Source: Prauserella flavalba
GTDB taxonomy: Bacteria; Actinomycetota; Actinomycetes; Mycobacteriales; Pseudonocardiaceae
NCBI RefSeq assembly: GCF_003202235.1
Contig: NZ_MASU01000023.1
Span: forward strand, 1 to 64,000
Length of the DNA: 64,000 nt
Reading direction: 5' to 3'
Shown here: one piece after another, positions 34,674 through 43,197 of the stretch
Position numbering within the stretch: the first letter of the stretch is position 1
Layout of the letters: each line of letters begins with the position of its first letter
The notes under the pieces: model-generated
The model's input: only the letters and a program-made list of their open reading frames with translations
The model's database searches: none
What the model was told of the DNA's origin: nothing
Made by a program: the position numbers and the translations under genes

Positions 34674-34946
34674 TCAGCCGCCGGCTACCGAGGGGATGAT
34701 CACCACTTCCGTATGGGGTTGCAGAGGGGTTGCGGGGCCGGCGAGGCGGCGGCACTCCTCGCCGTCCACGTAGAAGTTGACGTAGCGGCGCAAGGCTCCC
34801 CGTTCGTCTCGCAGACGCCGTTCCAGCGCCGGGTACCGCTCTCCCAGTGCGTCCAGCGCAGCGCCCAGCGTGCCCGCCGCCACTTCCACGTGCGACACCC
34901 CGCCGGCCAGCCCGCGCAGCATCGACGGCAGTCCCACCGAGGCCAT
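34674..34946 (-). CDS. MoaD/ThiS-family ubiquitin-like sulfur-carrier protein
   Basis: A 90-residue beta-grasp protein ending in Gly-Gly (IIPSVAGG), the C terminus that is adenylated and thiocarboxylated in MoaD/ThiS. NFYVDGEECRRL and ATPLQPHTEVVI match the family. Its ATG directly follows the stop of the BNR-repeat gene, so the two form an operon. No molybdopterin or thiamin genes are nearby, so the sulfur acceptor is unknown. Confidence 0.88.
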   Translation of the reverse strand: MASVGLPSMLRGLAGGVSHVEVAAGTLGAALDALGERYPALERRLRDERGALRRYVNFYVDGEECRRLAGPATPLQPHTEVVIIPSVAGG

Positions 34947-36029
34947 TCAGATCACCGCGGCGCGCACGCAGAGCACGTCGGGCAGGTGACCGGCCACCTG
35001 GGCCCACGTGTCGCCCTCGTCGGCGCTCGCCCACACCTCGCCGGAGCGCGAGCCGAAGTACACGCCCGCCGGGTCGGCACTGTCCGTGCACATCGCGTCA
35101 CGCATGACGGCGGACCAGAAGCCCACGTCGGGAAGGCCCTTGGACAGACCCGTCCACGAGTTTCCCGCGTTCTCACTGCGATACACACGGCACCGGCCCT
35201 GCGGCGGGAACCGCATCATCGACGACTCGAGCGGGAACGAGTAGATCACCTCGGACCGAGACGGGTGCGCGACCATCGGGAATCCGAAGTCGGCGGGCAG
35301 GCCCTCCGCGATCGACTCCCAGTTGCGCCCGCCGTCGGCACTTCGGTACACGCCGCTGTGGTTCTGCAGGTACTGCCGGTCGGGGTTCGCGGCATCCACC
35401 GCCACCTTGTGCACGCACTGGCCGTACTCCGGGTACTGCTGCCCCTCCGGCATGAACTCGGCGAAGATCCCGCTGTTCGACGCGGTCCAGCTCGCGCCGC
35501 CGTCCTCGGTGCGGTAGACCCCGCCGGTGGACATCGCGACGTTCACGCGCGCCGGGTCTCTCGGGTCCGGCAGCACGGTGTGCAGGGCCTTGCCCCCGCC
35601 GCCGGGCATCCAGTGCTCCCGGTGCGGGTGGTCCCACAGGCCCCGCACGAACTCGTACGTGCGACCTCCGTCGACGGACTTGAACAGTGCCGTCGGCTCC
35701 ACACCCACGTACACCACGTCGGACTCGGGGCCGTACGCGAACTGCCACACGCCCTCCAGCGCGGCGCCGGTGTCCTCGGGGAAGGAGACGGGCGCGTCGT
35801 CGGGCTCGCTCCACGTCTCCCCCAGGTCATCGCTCGTGACGACGGTGGGCCCGAAATGGCTGTTCAGCACGGCCGCCGACAGTCGCGGTGTCTCGCGCCG
35901 CATGTCGATGCCGATCGCCTTCACGTCCGCGATCGGGAACTGCGGGCCGGACACGTCCCAGTGCCGTCTGTCCCGGCTGCGCGCGAGCCAGAGGCCCTTG
36001 CGCGTGCCGATGGCGAGCAGGATTTCCAT
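34947..36029 (-). CDS. WD40/YVTN/BNR-repeat beta-propeller protein
   Basis: A 360-residue cytoplasmic propeller with no signal peptide. Asp-box-like blade motifs recur (SDDLGETW, SVDGGRTY, TEDGGASW, SADGGRNW, SENAGNSW, SADEGDTW), as in sialidase/VPS10-type propellers. No FRIP motif, so not a sialidase. The WMPGGGGKALHTVLPDP segment is unusual. GGAGGTGA is well placed for ATG 36029. Paired with the MoaD-like gene; function unknown. Confidence 0.82.
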   Translation of the reverse strand: MEILLAIGTRKGLWLARSRDRRHWDVSGPQFPIADVKAIGIDMRRETPRLSAAVLNSHFGPTVVTSDDLGETWSEPDDAPVSFPEDTGAALEGVWQFAYGPESDVVYVGVEPTALFKSVDGGRTYEFVRGLWDHPHREHWMPGGGGKALHTVLPDPRDPARVNVAMSTGGVYRTEDGGASWTASNSGIFAEFMPEGQQYPEYGQCVHKVAVDAANPDRQYLQNHSGVYRSADGGRNWESIAEGLPADFGFPMVAHPSRSEVIYSFPLESSMMRFPPQGRCRVYRSENAGNSWTGLSKGLPDVGFWSAVMRDAMCTDSADPAGVYFGSRSGEVWASADEGDTWAQVAGHLPDVLCVRAAVI

Positions 36030-36040
36030 GGTCACCTCCA

Positions 36041-36056
36041 TGTGAGTCACATCACA
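36041..36056 (-). promoter_or_regulatory. CRP/GlxR-type site TGTGA-N6-TCACA
   Basis: TGTGAGTCACATCACA fits the cAMP-receptor consensus exactly. It lies 12 bp upstream of the BNR gene start, a position that suits repression. Confidence 0.5.
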
Positions 36057-36153
36057 TCGAAGGCTACGCCGCAACACCGACAGAACCCGGCCGCGTCTCA
36101 CCGGCGACGAGGCGGCCGGGAGGTCGTCGGGGGACTCCCCGGCCGCCTCCCTG

Positions 36154-37527
36154 TCACTTCACCGGCACGTACTTCACGGCGTGCACCGCACTCGCGAGAT
36201 CGCCGACCTCCAGCGCCTTGATGCCCTCCGGCAGCGGCCCCGGGTCGGGCGGCACCAGCGCGTGGGTGAACCCCAGCCGCACCGCCTCGGCGAGCCGCCT
36301 GCCGACCCCCGTCACCCTCCGCACCTCGCCGGCCAGCCCCACCTCGCCGATCGCGACGAGCCGGGGCGAGAGCGCCTCGTCGCTGAACGCCGACGAGACC
36401 GCCAGCGCCGCGGCGAGGTCCACGGCGGGCTCGGTGACCTTCATGCCCCCGACCGTGGCCGTGTAGACGTCCTTGTCGCCGAGCAGCACGCCGCCCCGCT
36501 TCTCCAGCACCGCGAGCACCATGCTCACCCGCGCCGAGTCGAGCCCGCTCACCGCGCGCCTCGGCTGGTTCAGGTGGGAACGCCCGACGAGGGCCTGCAC
36601 CTCGCACAGCAGCGGCCGCTTGCCCTCCACGGTCACCGTGACCGCCGTGCCGGGCACCGCCTCGGCGTGCCGGTTCAAAAACAGCCCCGAAGGGTCGGGG
36701 ACGCCGGTGATGCCGTCGTCGCGCAGCTCGAAGCAGCCGATCTCGTCGGCGGCGCCGAAGCGGTTCTTCACGCCGCGGACCATGCGCAACGTCGAGTGCC
36801 GGTCGCCCTCGAAGTGCAGGACCACGTCCACCAGGTGCTCCAGCACGCGGGGCCCGGCCACCGAGCCCTCCTTGGTCACGTGCCCCACCAGCACCACAGG
36901 AAGGCCGCGTTCCTTGGCGAGCGCCACGAGCCCCGCGGTCACGGCCCGCACCTGCGTGACCCCGCCGGGAGCGCCGTCGACCTGCGGCGACGACATCGTC
37001 TGCACGGAGTCGACGATCAGCAGGCCCGGCTTGACGTCGTCGACGTGGCCGAGGATCGACGAGAGGTCGCTCTCGGCGGCGAGGTACATCTCGCCGTGGA
37101 CGTTGCTGGTGCGCTCCGCCCTCAGCCGCACCTGGCCCGCGGACTCCTCGCCGGTGACGTACAGCGCGGCCCCCGCCCCGTCGGCGGCCGCCCATTGGTA
37201 GGCCACCTCCAGCAGCAGGGTGGACTTACCGACTCCCGGCTCACCGGCCAGCAGCACCACGACACCGGGCACGAGCCCGCCACCGAGCACGCGGTCCAGC
37301 TCCGAGACACCGGTGGGACGCGCGCGGGAACTCTCCACGTCGACGTCCGCGATGGGCCGCGCGGGCGCGCTCGGCGCTCCTGCCGCGACGCGCGCGATGG
37401 GCGGGCGCGTGTCACCGCGCTCCTCGATCGTCCCCCACGCCTGACACTCCGGGCAGCGACCGACCCACTTCGCGACCTCGAGACCGCATTCGGCGCAGCG
37501 GTAGCTGCTGGACCCCTTCTTGACCAC
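36154..37527 (-). CDS. radA: DNA repair protein RadA
   Basis: A 457-residue RecA-like helicase/recombination mediator: C4 zinc finger CAECG...CPEC, Walker A GEPGVGKST, the RadA-specific KNRFG motif and a C-terminal Lon-protease-like domain (VYTATVGGMKVTEPAVDLA). GTG start. The neighbour lpqE is upstream in the same direction, as in mycobacteria, but disA does not follow it here. Confidence 0.96.
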   Translation of the reverse strand: MVKKGSSSYRCAECGLEVAKWVGRCPECQAWGTIEERGDTRPPIARVAAGAPSAPARPIADVDVESSRARPTGVSELDRVLGGGLVPGVVVLLAGEPGVGKSTLLLEVAYQWAAADGAGAALYVTGEESAGQVRLRAERTSNVHGEMYLAAESDLSSILGHVDDVKPGLLIVDSVQTMSSPQVDGAPGGVTQVRAVTAGLVALAKERGLPVVLVGHVTKEGSVAGPRVLEHLVDVVLHFEGDRHSTLRMVRGVKNRFGAADEIGCFELRDDGITGVPDPSGLFLNRHAEAVPGTAVTVTVEGKRPLLCEVQALVGRSHLNQPRRAVSGLDSARVSMVLAVLEKRGGVLLGDKDVYTATVGGMKVTEPAVDLAAALAVSSAFSDEALSPRLVAIGEVGLAGEVRRVTGVGRRLAEAVRLGFTHALVPPDPGPLPEGIKALEVGDLASAVHAVKYVPVK

Positions 37528-37563
37528 GCGCAGACCGTAGCCGGGGGCACCGACAAAGCGGCG

Positions 37564-38106
37564 TCAGTGACCGCCTTCGCCGTGTCCTTCCTCGGCGACC
37601 CTCGGCTCCGAGGGGGCCATCACGGGCAGCTCGACGTCGACCGGGCCCGCGTCGCGGAAGGTCAGCGTCGCGATGACGGTCTGGCCGGGGCGGATCTCGC
37701 GCTTGAGGCCCTCGAGCACGATCTCGCCGTGGAGCTGCTTGCCCGCGCCGGGCTCGTTCGGCCCGATGGCCAGTGCCGTACCGGCGGGGACGGCGCGGTC
37801 ACCCTGGACGGAGACGTTGGTCGCGGCGTCGGACGAGACCGACACCAGCTCGTCGTTGCGGCCGCTCCGGTTGACGATGCTCATGAGCACCTCGGCGTCG
37901 GAGCCCTCGAGGTAGGCGGCCGGCTGCACGTCCTCGGGGTAGGCGAGCTCGGCGTTGCGGATCGCGATGTCCTTCACCTCGGCCGACGCGCCGTTGATCG
38001 CCGCAGCCTGGGTGTCGGTCTGGGTGATCTGCCCCGCCCCGCACCCCGCGACGAGCAACGCGGTACCGAGACCGAGAACGGCCGAGCCCAGCATGCGACG
38101 TTTCAC
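37564..38106 (-). CDS. lpqE: LpqE-like lipoprotein
   Basis: A 180-residue secreted lipoprotein with lipobox LLVAGC and a beta-rich domain distantly like PCuAC/DUF461 (LMSIVNRSGRNDELVSVSS, LKREIRPGQTVIATLTFRDAG), and a His/Glu-rich tail. Located between radA and divergent carD exactly as lpqE in Mycobacterium. Function unknown; metal binding is suggested by the tail. GTG start with GGAGGG. Confidence 0.88.
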   Translation of the reverse strand: MKRRMLGSAVLGLGTALLVAGCGAGQITQTDTQAAAINGASAEVKDIAIRNAELAYPEDVQPAAYLEGSDAEVLMSIVNRSGRNDELVSVSSDAATNVSVQGDRAVPAGTALAIGPNEPGAGKQLHGEIVLEGLKREIRPGQTVIATLTFRDAGPVDVELPVMAPSEPRVAEEGHGEGGH

Positions 38107-38415
38107 TTCCGAGTCCCTCCTAGCTAAGGACTTGCCCTGCCGCGCAGACTATCCCGGCGCCATATTCAGGGCGCGACGTGGTGGCCACTCGAGTGGTGCG
38201 ACCCACCCCACAGCCCAAGATCAAACGTCCACAATGGATTCTATTAACGCCGGGAAAAGCATCCGCGCCCACCTGCGTGAGTATGCGAATCGACGGTTTG
38301 TCAACCCCTGGGCGCCCCTTGATCAGGCCACTGACCTGCGAGGACGAGTGCGGGTGGCTGGTTAGCCCTGGATGCTCCGTGCTAAGCTGGATACAGCGAA
38401 AGGGGCAGAGGACAC
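38107..38415. other. 309-bp lpqE-carD divergent promoter region, no gene
   Basis: Holds a possible lpqE -10 (TAGTCT on the minus strand, 38146-38151) and a carD extended -10 (38379-38388). The stretch 38230-38250 is locally A/T-rich. I see no open frame with coding bias. Confidence 0.5.
38383..38388 (+). promoter_or_regulatory. carD -10 TAAGCT with extended TGC
   Basis: TGC-TAAGCT gives an extended -10; a leader of about 20 nt with AGAGGA precedes ATG 38416. Confidence 0.5.
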
Positions 38416-38907
38416 ATGGTTTTCAAGGTCGGAGAGACCGTCGTCTACCCGCACCACGGTGCCGCACTCATCGAAGCGATCGAGACACGCGTGATCAAGG
38501 GCGAGGAAAAGCAATACCTCGTCCTCAAGGTCGCGCAGGGAGATCTCACCGTTCGCGTTCCCGCCGACAACGCCGAGATCGTCGGCGTGCGTGATGTCGT
38601 GGGTCAGGACGGCCTCAACCGCGTCTTCGACGTGCTGCGTGCACCTCACACCGACGAGCCGACCAACTGGTCGCGTCGGTACAAGGCCAACCTCGAGAAG
38701 CTCGCCTCCGGCGACGTGAACAAGGTGGCCGAAGTGGTGCGCGACCTCTGGCGGCGTGAGAAGGACCGTGGCCTTTCCGCTGGTGAGAAGCGGATGTTGG
38801 CCAAGGCGCGACAGATCCTGGTGAGCGAGCTGGCTCTCGCCGAGGGCACCGACGAGGGCAAGGCCGAGGTGCTCCTCGACGAGGTTCTGGAAACCGCGGC
38901 GGTCTAG
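38416..38907 (+). CDS. carD: RNA polymerase-binding transcription factor CarD
   Basis: A 163-residue global regulator. The N-terminal Tudor-like RNAP-interaction domain ([21 protein letters not shown]) contacts the beta subunit, and a C-terminal helical DNA-binding domain carries the upstream-fork Trp in [15 protein letters not shown]. It stabilises open complexes, mainly at rRNA promoters. Followed directly by ispD and ispF in the usual actinobacterial order. Confidence 0.97.
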   Translation: MVFKVGETVVYPHHGAALIEAIETRVIKGEEKQYLVLKVAQGDLTVRVPADNAEIVGVRDVVGQDGLNRVFDVLRAPHTDEPTNWSRRYKANLEKLASGDVNKVAEVVRDLWRREKDRGLSAGEKRMLAKARQILVSELALAEGTDEGKAEVLLDEVLETAAV

Positions 38908-38912
38908 CAACC

Positions 38913-39560
38913 CTGAACGTCATCGCACTGGTTCCCCTCGAGGAGCACGACCATCGCCTTTCCGGGGCGCTGATCAATTTCCGGGGCGAGCCGTTGCTGT
39001 CGCATGCCGTTCGCGGCCTGCTGCACTCGGACTGCGTGGACCGGGTGGTCGTGGCAGGCCCGCCGCAGAATCTGACCGCGTACGAGACCGTGCTCGAATC
39101 GGTCGCGGACACGCGGGTACGAGTAGTCGCCGGGGGCGCCGGCCGTGCCGAATCGGTGCGGTCGGCGTTCGCGGCCTGCTCGGCGACACCGTCGGACGTG
39201 GTGCTCGTGCACGATCCGGCGCGACCCTTCACACCGGCCGCCACCATCCGTGCGGTCGTCGATTCGGTGCGCTCCGGGGCGCTGGCAGCGGTCCCCGTCG
39301 AGCCCGTCACCGACACCATCAAGCTCGTCGACTCCGACGACGTCGTGTGCGGTACGCGGGACCGCTCGAAACTGCGTTTCACCCAGACCCCGCAAGGCTT
39401 TCTCGCCGACGTGCTGCGCCAGGCCGGTCCGGCCGAGCCGCTCGGCGAACTGGGGGCCAAGGTGCACACCGTCGCCGGACATCCCCACGCCATGCGCCTC
39501 GCGACGTCGTTCGACCTCGCCGTCATCGAGGCCCTGTTGACCTCGGAGAAACGCCAGTGA
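38913..39560 (+). CDS. ispD: divergent 2-C-methyl-D-erythritol 4-phosphate cytidylyltransferase (IspD-like)
   Basis: About 215 residues, between carD and ispF where IspD belongs. [19 protein letters not shown] and FTQTPQGF match IspD. But the CTP-binding GxGxR-x-PK loop is replaced ([23 protein letters not shown], no Lys), and the TDDAS segment is missing. No ATG/GTG/TTG precedes the first strand: the frame begins best at CTG 38913 (LNVIALVP), while TTG 38994 would remove strand 1. Catalytic competence is uncertain. Confidence 0.75.
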   Translation: MNVIALVPLEEHDHRLSGALINFRGEPLLSHAVRGLLHSDCVDRVVVAGPPQNLTAYETVLESVADTRVRVVAGGAGRAESVRSAFAACSATPSDVVLVHDPARPFTPAATIRAVVDSVRSGALAAVPVEPVTDTIKLVDSDDVVCGTRDRSKLRFTQTPQGFLADVLRQAGPAEPLGELGAKVHTVAGHPHAMRLATSFDLAVIEALLTSEKRQ

Positions 39561-40021
39561 GAATCGGCCAGGGCATCGACGTGCACCCCATCGAGGCCGG
39601 CCGGGAGTGCTGGGTCGCCGGGCTGCGCTGGGACGGAGTGGACGGCTGCGCGGGCCATTCCGACGGCGACGTGGCGGCCCACGCGCTGTGCGACGCACTG
39701 CTGTCGGCGGCCGGGCTCGGGGACCTCGGCGGCGTCTTCGGCACCGGCGACCCGCGCTGGGCGGGCGCGCACGGCGTCGCGTTCCTGGCCGAGGCCCGCA
39801 GGCTCGTCGAGGAGGCCGGCTACCGCGTCGGCAACGCCGTGGTGCAGGTCATCGGCAACCAGCCCCGCATCGGCACCCGCCGGGCCGAGGCGCAGCGGGT
39901 GCTGGGTGAGGCCGTCGGCGGCGACGTGAGCGTGTCCGGCACGACGACCGACGGGCTCGGCCTCACCGGCCGAGGCGAGGGCATCGCCGCGATCGCGACC
40001 ACCCTGCTCGTCCCCCGGTAA
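39557..40021 (+). CDS. ispF: 2-C-methyl-D-erythritol 2,4-cyclodiphosphate synthase
   Basis: A 154-residue MEP-pathway enzyme forming the cyclic diphosphate. Zinc site [29 protein letters not shown] and the C-terminal [17 protein letters not shown] are all intact. GTGA overlap with ispD. Confidence 0.95.
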   Translation: MRIGQGIDVHPIEAGRECWVAGLRWDGVDGCAGHSDGDVAAHALCDALLSAAGLGDLGGVFGTGDPRWAGAHGVAFLAEARRLVEEAGYRVGNAVVQVIGNQPRIGTRRAEAQRVLGEAVGGDVSVSGTTTDGLGLTGRGEGIAAIATTLLVPR

Positions 40022-40025
40022 CCGG

Positions 40026-40031
40026 TAACCT
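40026..40031 (+). promoter_or_regulatory. -10 hexamer TAACCT of leaderless HAD gene
   Basis: TAACCT, 6 nt, then GTG 40038. Confidence 0.55.
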
Positions 40032-40037
40032 GGATCT

Positions 40038-40724
40038 GTGACGATTCAGGCAGTGATGTTCGACTTCTCCGGCACCCTCTTCCGACTCGAGCAGAACGAG
40101 ACCTGGCTCAGCGACCTGACCGACCACAACGGCGATCCTCTCGACGTCGAGGCGCAGGCCGAGATGATGCGGCGGATGACGGCGCCGGTCACGCTCACGG
40201 TCGACCTCGACGACGAGCACCGGAACGCCTGGGAGAACCGCGACCTTGACCCCGGCCAGCACCAGAAGGTGTACCTGGAGGTGCTGCGGCAGTCCGGCGT
40301 CGCGCGCGTCGAGCAGGCCAAGGCGCTCTACGACCGGCTCATCGACCCGTCCGAGTGGACGCCCTACCCCGACACCGAGCAGGTACTGAAGACGCTCGCG
40401 GGCAGGGGCGTGCGCGTCGGCGTGCTCAGCAACATCGCCTTCGACATCCGCCCCGCCTTCACCGAGCGCGGGCTCGACGAGTACGTGGACGAGTTCGTGC
40501 TGTCGTTCGAGGTGGGGGCCATCAAGCCCGACCCGGTGATCTTCCGGAACCTGCTCGACCGGCTCGGCACGGCCCCCGAGCACACGCTGATGGTCGGCGA
40601 CAGCTCCCAGGCCGACGGCGGAGCCAGGGCGCTCGGCTGCCCGTTCGCCCTGGTGGACCCGCTCCCGACGAGCGAGCGCACCGACGGCCTGCTGACCGCC
40701 CTGCGCGAGCACTCCGTGCTCTGA
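40038..40724 (+). CDS. HAD-superfamily hydrolase (subfamily IA)
   Basis: A 228-residue phosphatase-like enzyme. Motif [10 protein letters not shown] (second Asp replaced by Ser: DFSGT), motif [11 protein letters not shown], motif III K in AIKPDPVIF, motif [11 protein letters not shown]. The Ser at the acid/base position is unusual for a phosphatase and hints at altered chemistry. Leaderless start; 16 nt before cysS. Confidence 0.85.
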   Translation: MTIQAVMFDFSGTLFRLEQNETWLSDLTDHNGDPLDVEAQAEMMRRMTAPVTLTVDLDDEHRNAWENRDLDPGQHQKVYLEVLRQSGVARVEQAKALYDRLIDPSEWTPYPDTEQVLKTLAGRGVRVGVLSNIAFDIRPAFTERGLDEYVDEFVLSFEVGAIKPDPVIFRNLLDRLGTAPEHTLMVGDSSQADGGARALGCPFALVDPLPTSERTDGLLTALREHSVL

Positions 40725-40728
40725 CCCG

Positions 40729-40734
40729 TACCAT
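40729..40734 (+). promoter_or_regulatory. -10 hexamer TACCAT of leaderless cysS
   Basis: TACCAT, 6 nt, then GTG 40741. Confidence 0.55.
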
Positions 40735-40740
40735 TTCCGC

Positions 40741-42123
40741 GTGGTCCTACATCTCTACGACACCGCTACCAGGGACGTGCGGGAGTTCCACCCCGCACGT
40801 AGTGGAACGGCGTCCATGTACGTCTGTGGGGCCACCGTCCAGGGCATCCCGCACATCGGCCACGTCCGTGGCGCGCTGAACTACGACGTGCTCAGGCGCT
40901 GGCTGGTCCACAGTGGACTCGACGTGCTCATGGTCCGCAACGTCACCGACATCGACGACAAGATCCTCACCAAGGCCGCCGACGCGGGCAGGCCGTGGTG
41001 GGAGTGGGCCGCGACCCACGAGCGCGCCTTCGAGGACGCCTACACCGCGCTGGGCTGCCTGCCGCCGTCGATCGCGCCGCGCGCCACCGGCCACGTCACT
41101 CAGATGATCGAGCTGATGCGGCGACTGATCGACAAGGGGCACGCCTACGCCGAGGGCGGGGACGTCTATTTCGCGGTGAACTCCTTCGACGGCTACGGCG
41201 CGCTGTCCGGGCAGCGGCTCGACGAGGTCCAGCAGGGCGAGACGCTGGCCGAGGGCAAGCGCGACCCCCGCGACTTCACCCTGTGGAAGGGCAGCAAGCC
41301 GGGTGAGCCGTCGTGGCCGACCCCGTGGGGTTCCGGCAGGCCGGGCTGGCACCTCGAGTGCTCGGCGATGGCGACGACCTACCTCGGCGCCGAGTTCGAC
41401 ATCCACGGCGGCGGCGTCGACCTGGTGTTCCCGCACCACGAGAACGAGCGCGCGCAGTCCAACGCGGCAGGCGACCCGTTCGCGCGGTTCTGGCTGCACA
41501 ACGCGTGGGTGACGCTCTCGGGCGAGAAGATGTCAAAGTCACTCGGCAACGTCGTGTCGATCCCGGAGATGCTGCGCCGCTACCGCGCGGTGGAGCTCCG
41601 GTACTACCTCATCCAGCCGCACTACCGGTCGACGATCGAGTACTCCGACGCCGCCCTGTCGGAGTCGGCGCAGGGCTACCGGCGCGTCGAGCAGTTCCTC
41701 CGGCGCGTCGCGGGCTCGGCTGGCGAGGTCCACATCGGACGCCTTCCCGCCGAGTTCACCGCCGCGCTCGATGACGACCTCGGCACGCCGCAGGCCTTCG
41801 CCGTGCTGCACAACACCGTGCGTGACGGCAACGCCGCCCTCGACGCGGCCGACTCCGCCAAGGCGCTGGAGCTGGCCGAGACCGTGCGGGCGATGACCGA
41901 CGTGCTCGGTCTCGACCCGCTGTCGGAGCAGTGGGCCGAGGTCGGGGGCTCGTCGGAGGCCAAGGCGCTCGACACGCTCATCGAAGGGATGCTGGCGGCG
42001 CGGCAGCAGGCCCGCAAGGACAAGGACTTCGCGAGGGCCGACGCCATCCGCGACCAGCTGACCGCTGCCGGCATCGCGGTGGAAGACACCCCCAATGGTC
42101 CCTTGTGGACAGTGAGAGACTGA
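40741..42123 (+). CDS. cysS: cysteinyl-tRNA synthetase
   Basis: A 460-residue class I synthetase: PHIGHVRG (HIGH), zinc Cys in YVCGATVQG, the SAMA zinc region [13 protein letters not shown] as EKMSKSLGN, and a DALR domain. Part of the ispDF-cysS-rlmB block typical of actinobacteria. Confidence 0.97.
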   Translation: MVLHLYDTATRDVREFHPARSGTASMYVCGATVQGIPHIGHVRGALNYDVLRRWLVHSGLDVLMVRNVTDIDDKILTKAADAGRPWWEWAATHERAFEDAYTALGCLPPSIAPRATGHVTQMIELMRRLIDKGHAYAEGGDVYFAVNSFDGYGALSGQRLDEVQQGETLAEGKRDPRDFTLWKGSKPGEPSWPTPWGSGRPGWHLECSAMATTYLGAEFDIHGGGVDLVFPHHENERAQSNAAGDPFARFWLHNAWVTLSGEKMSKSLGNVVSIPEMLRRYRAVELRYYLIQPHYRSTIEYSDAALSESAQGYRRVEQFLRRVAGSAGEVHIGRLPAEFTAALDDDLGTPQAFAVLHNTVRDGNAALDAADSAKALELAETVRAMTDVLGLDPLSEQWAEVGGSSEAKALDTLIEGMLAARQQARKDKDFARADAIRDQLTAAGIAVEDTPNGPLWTVRD

Positions 42124-42126
42124 GAC

Positions 42127-43095
42127 ATGGCAGGCAACTCCCGGCGCCGCGGCGCGATTCGCAAGGCCGGCACCAAGAAGGGCCAGGTCGTCGGTTCCGG
42201 CGGCCAGCGGCGCAAGGGCCTCGAAGGCAAGGGCCCGACGCCGAGGGCCGAGGAGCGGAAGGGGCACCCGGCACAGCGCAAGGCCGCCGCGGCCGCCGCA
42301 CGGGCCGAGAAGAAACGCAACGTCGCCAAGAAGCAGGCCGAGGGTCCCGAGATCATCGCGGGCCGCAACCCGGTGGTCGAGGCGCTGCGAGCCGACGTGC
42401 CGGCGACCGCGCTGTACGTGGCGCTCAACATCGACGCCGACGACCGCGTCAAGGACGCCGTGCACCGGGCGGCCGACAAGGGCATCTCGATCCTCGAGGT
42501 GCCGCGTGACGAGCTCGACCGCAGGACCGGCGGCGCCGTGCACCAGGGCCTCGGCCTGCAGGTGCCGCCGTTCGAGTACACCCACCCGGACGACCTGCTG
42601 GCGATGGCGAGGGACTCGGGTGAGGCGCCGCTGATCGTGGCGCTCGACGGCGTGACCGACCCGCGCAACCTGGGCGCGGTGATCCGCTCGGCGGCCGCGT
42701 TCGGGGCGCACGGCGTGCTGCTTCCGGCCCGGCGCAGCGCGGGCATGACGGCCGTGGCGTGGCGCACCAGCGCCGGCACTGCGGCGCGGCTGCCCGTCGC
42801 GGTGGCGACGAACCTGACGCGGCAGCTGCAGGCGTGGGCCTCCGAAGGTCTCATGATCGCCGGGCTGGACGCCGACGCGTCGCTCGACATCGACTCGCTC
42901 GACCTCGCCACGGATCCGCTGGTGATCGTCGTGGGCTCCGAGGGGCGCGGTCTCTCGCGGCTCGTGCGGGAGAACTGCGACGTGACGGTGTCGATTCCGA
43001 TGGCGCCCGGCGTCGAGTCACTCAACGCGTCGGTGGCCGCGAGCGTGCTGCTCGCCGAGGTCGCGAGGCGGCGGAGGGCCGAGGGCCGCGTCTAG
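42127..43095 (+). CDS. rlmB: 23S rRNA (guanosine-2'-O-)-methyltransferase RlmB
   Basis: A 322-residue SpoU/TrmH enzyme. A basic N-terminal extension (about 1-70) precedes the substrate-binding domain ([14 protein letters not shown]). The SPOUT motifs are [32 protein letters not shown] and [18 protein letters not shown]. Starts 3 nt after cysS. Confidence 0.95.
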   Translation: MAGNSRRRGAIRKAGTKKGQVVGSGGQRRKGLEGKGPTPRAEERKGHPAQRKAAAAAARAEKKRNVAKKQAEGPEIIAGRNPVVEALRADVPATALYVALNIDADDRVKDAVHRAADKGISILEVPRDELDRRTGGAVHQGLGLQVPPFEYTHPDDLLAMARDSGEAPLIVALDGVTDPRNLGAVIRSAAAFGAHGVLLPARRSAGMTAVAWRTSAGTAARLPVAVATNLTRQLQAWASEGLMIAGLDADASLDIDSLDLATDPLVIVVGSEGRGLSRLVRENCDVTVSIPMAPGVESLNASVAASVLLAEVARRRRAEGRV

Positions 43096-43197
43096 GGCCC
43101 GGCATGGCGGAGGCCACTTGACGGCGGTCTTCACCACGCGGGGCTCCCTACTCCGTTAGGGTCACGTTGCCGCATCGTGCCCAGGGGGTCCCACCGG

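Noticed and set aside
34947-36029. BNR-repeat protein as a second sialidase
   Set aside because: No FRIP motif and no signal peptide; only Asp-box-like blades are shared.
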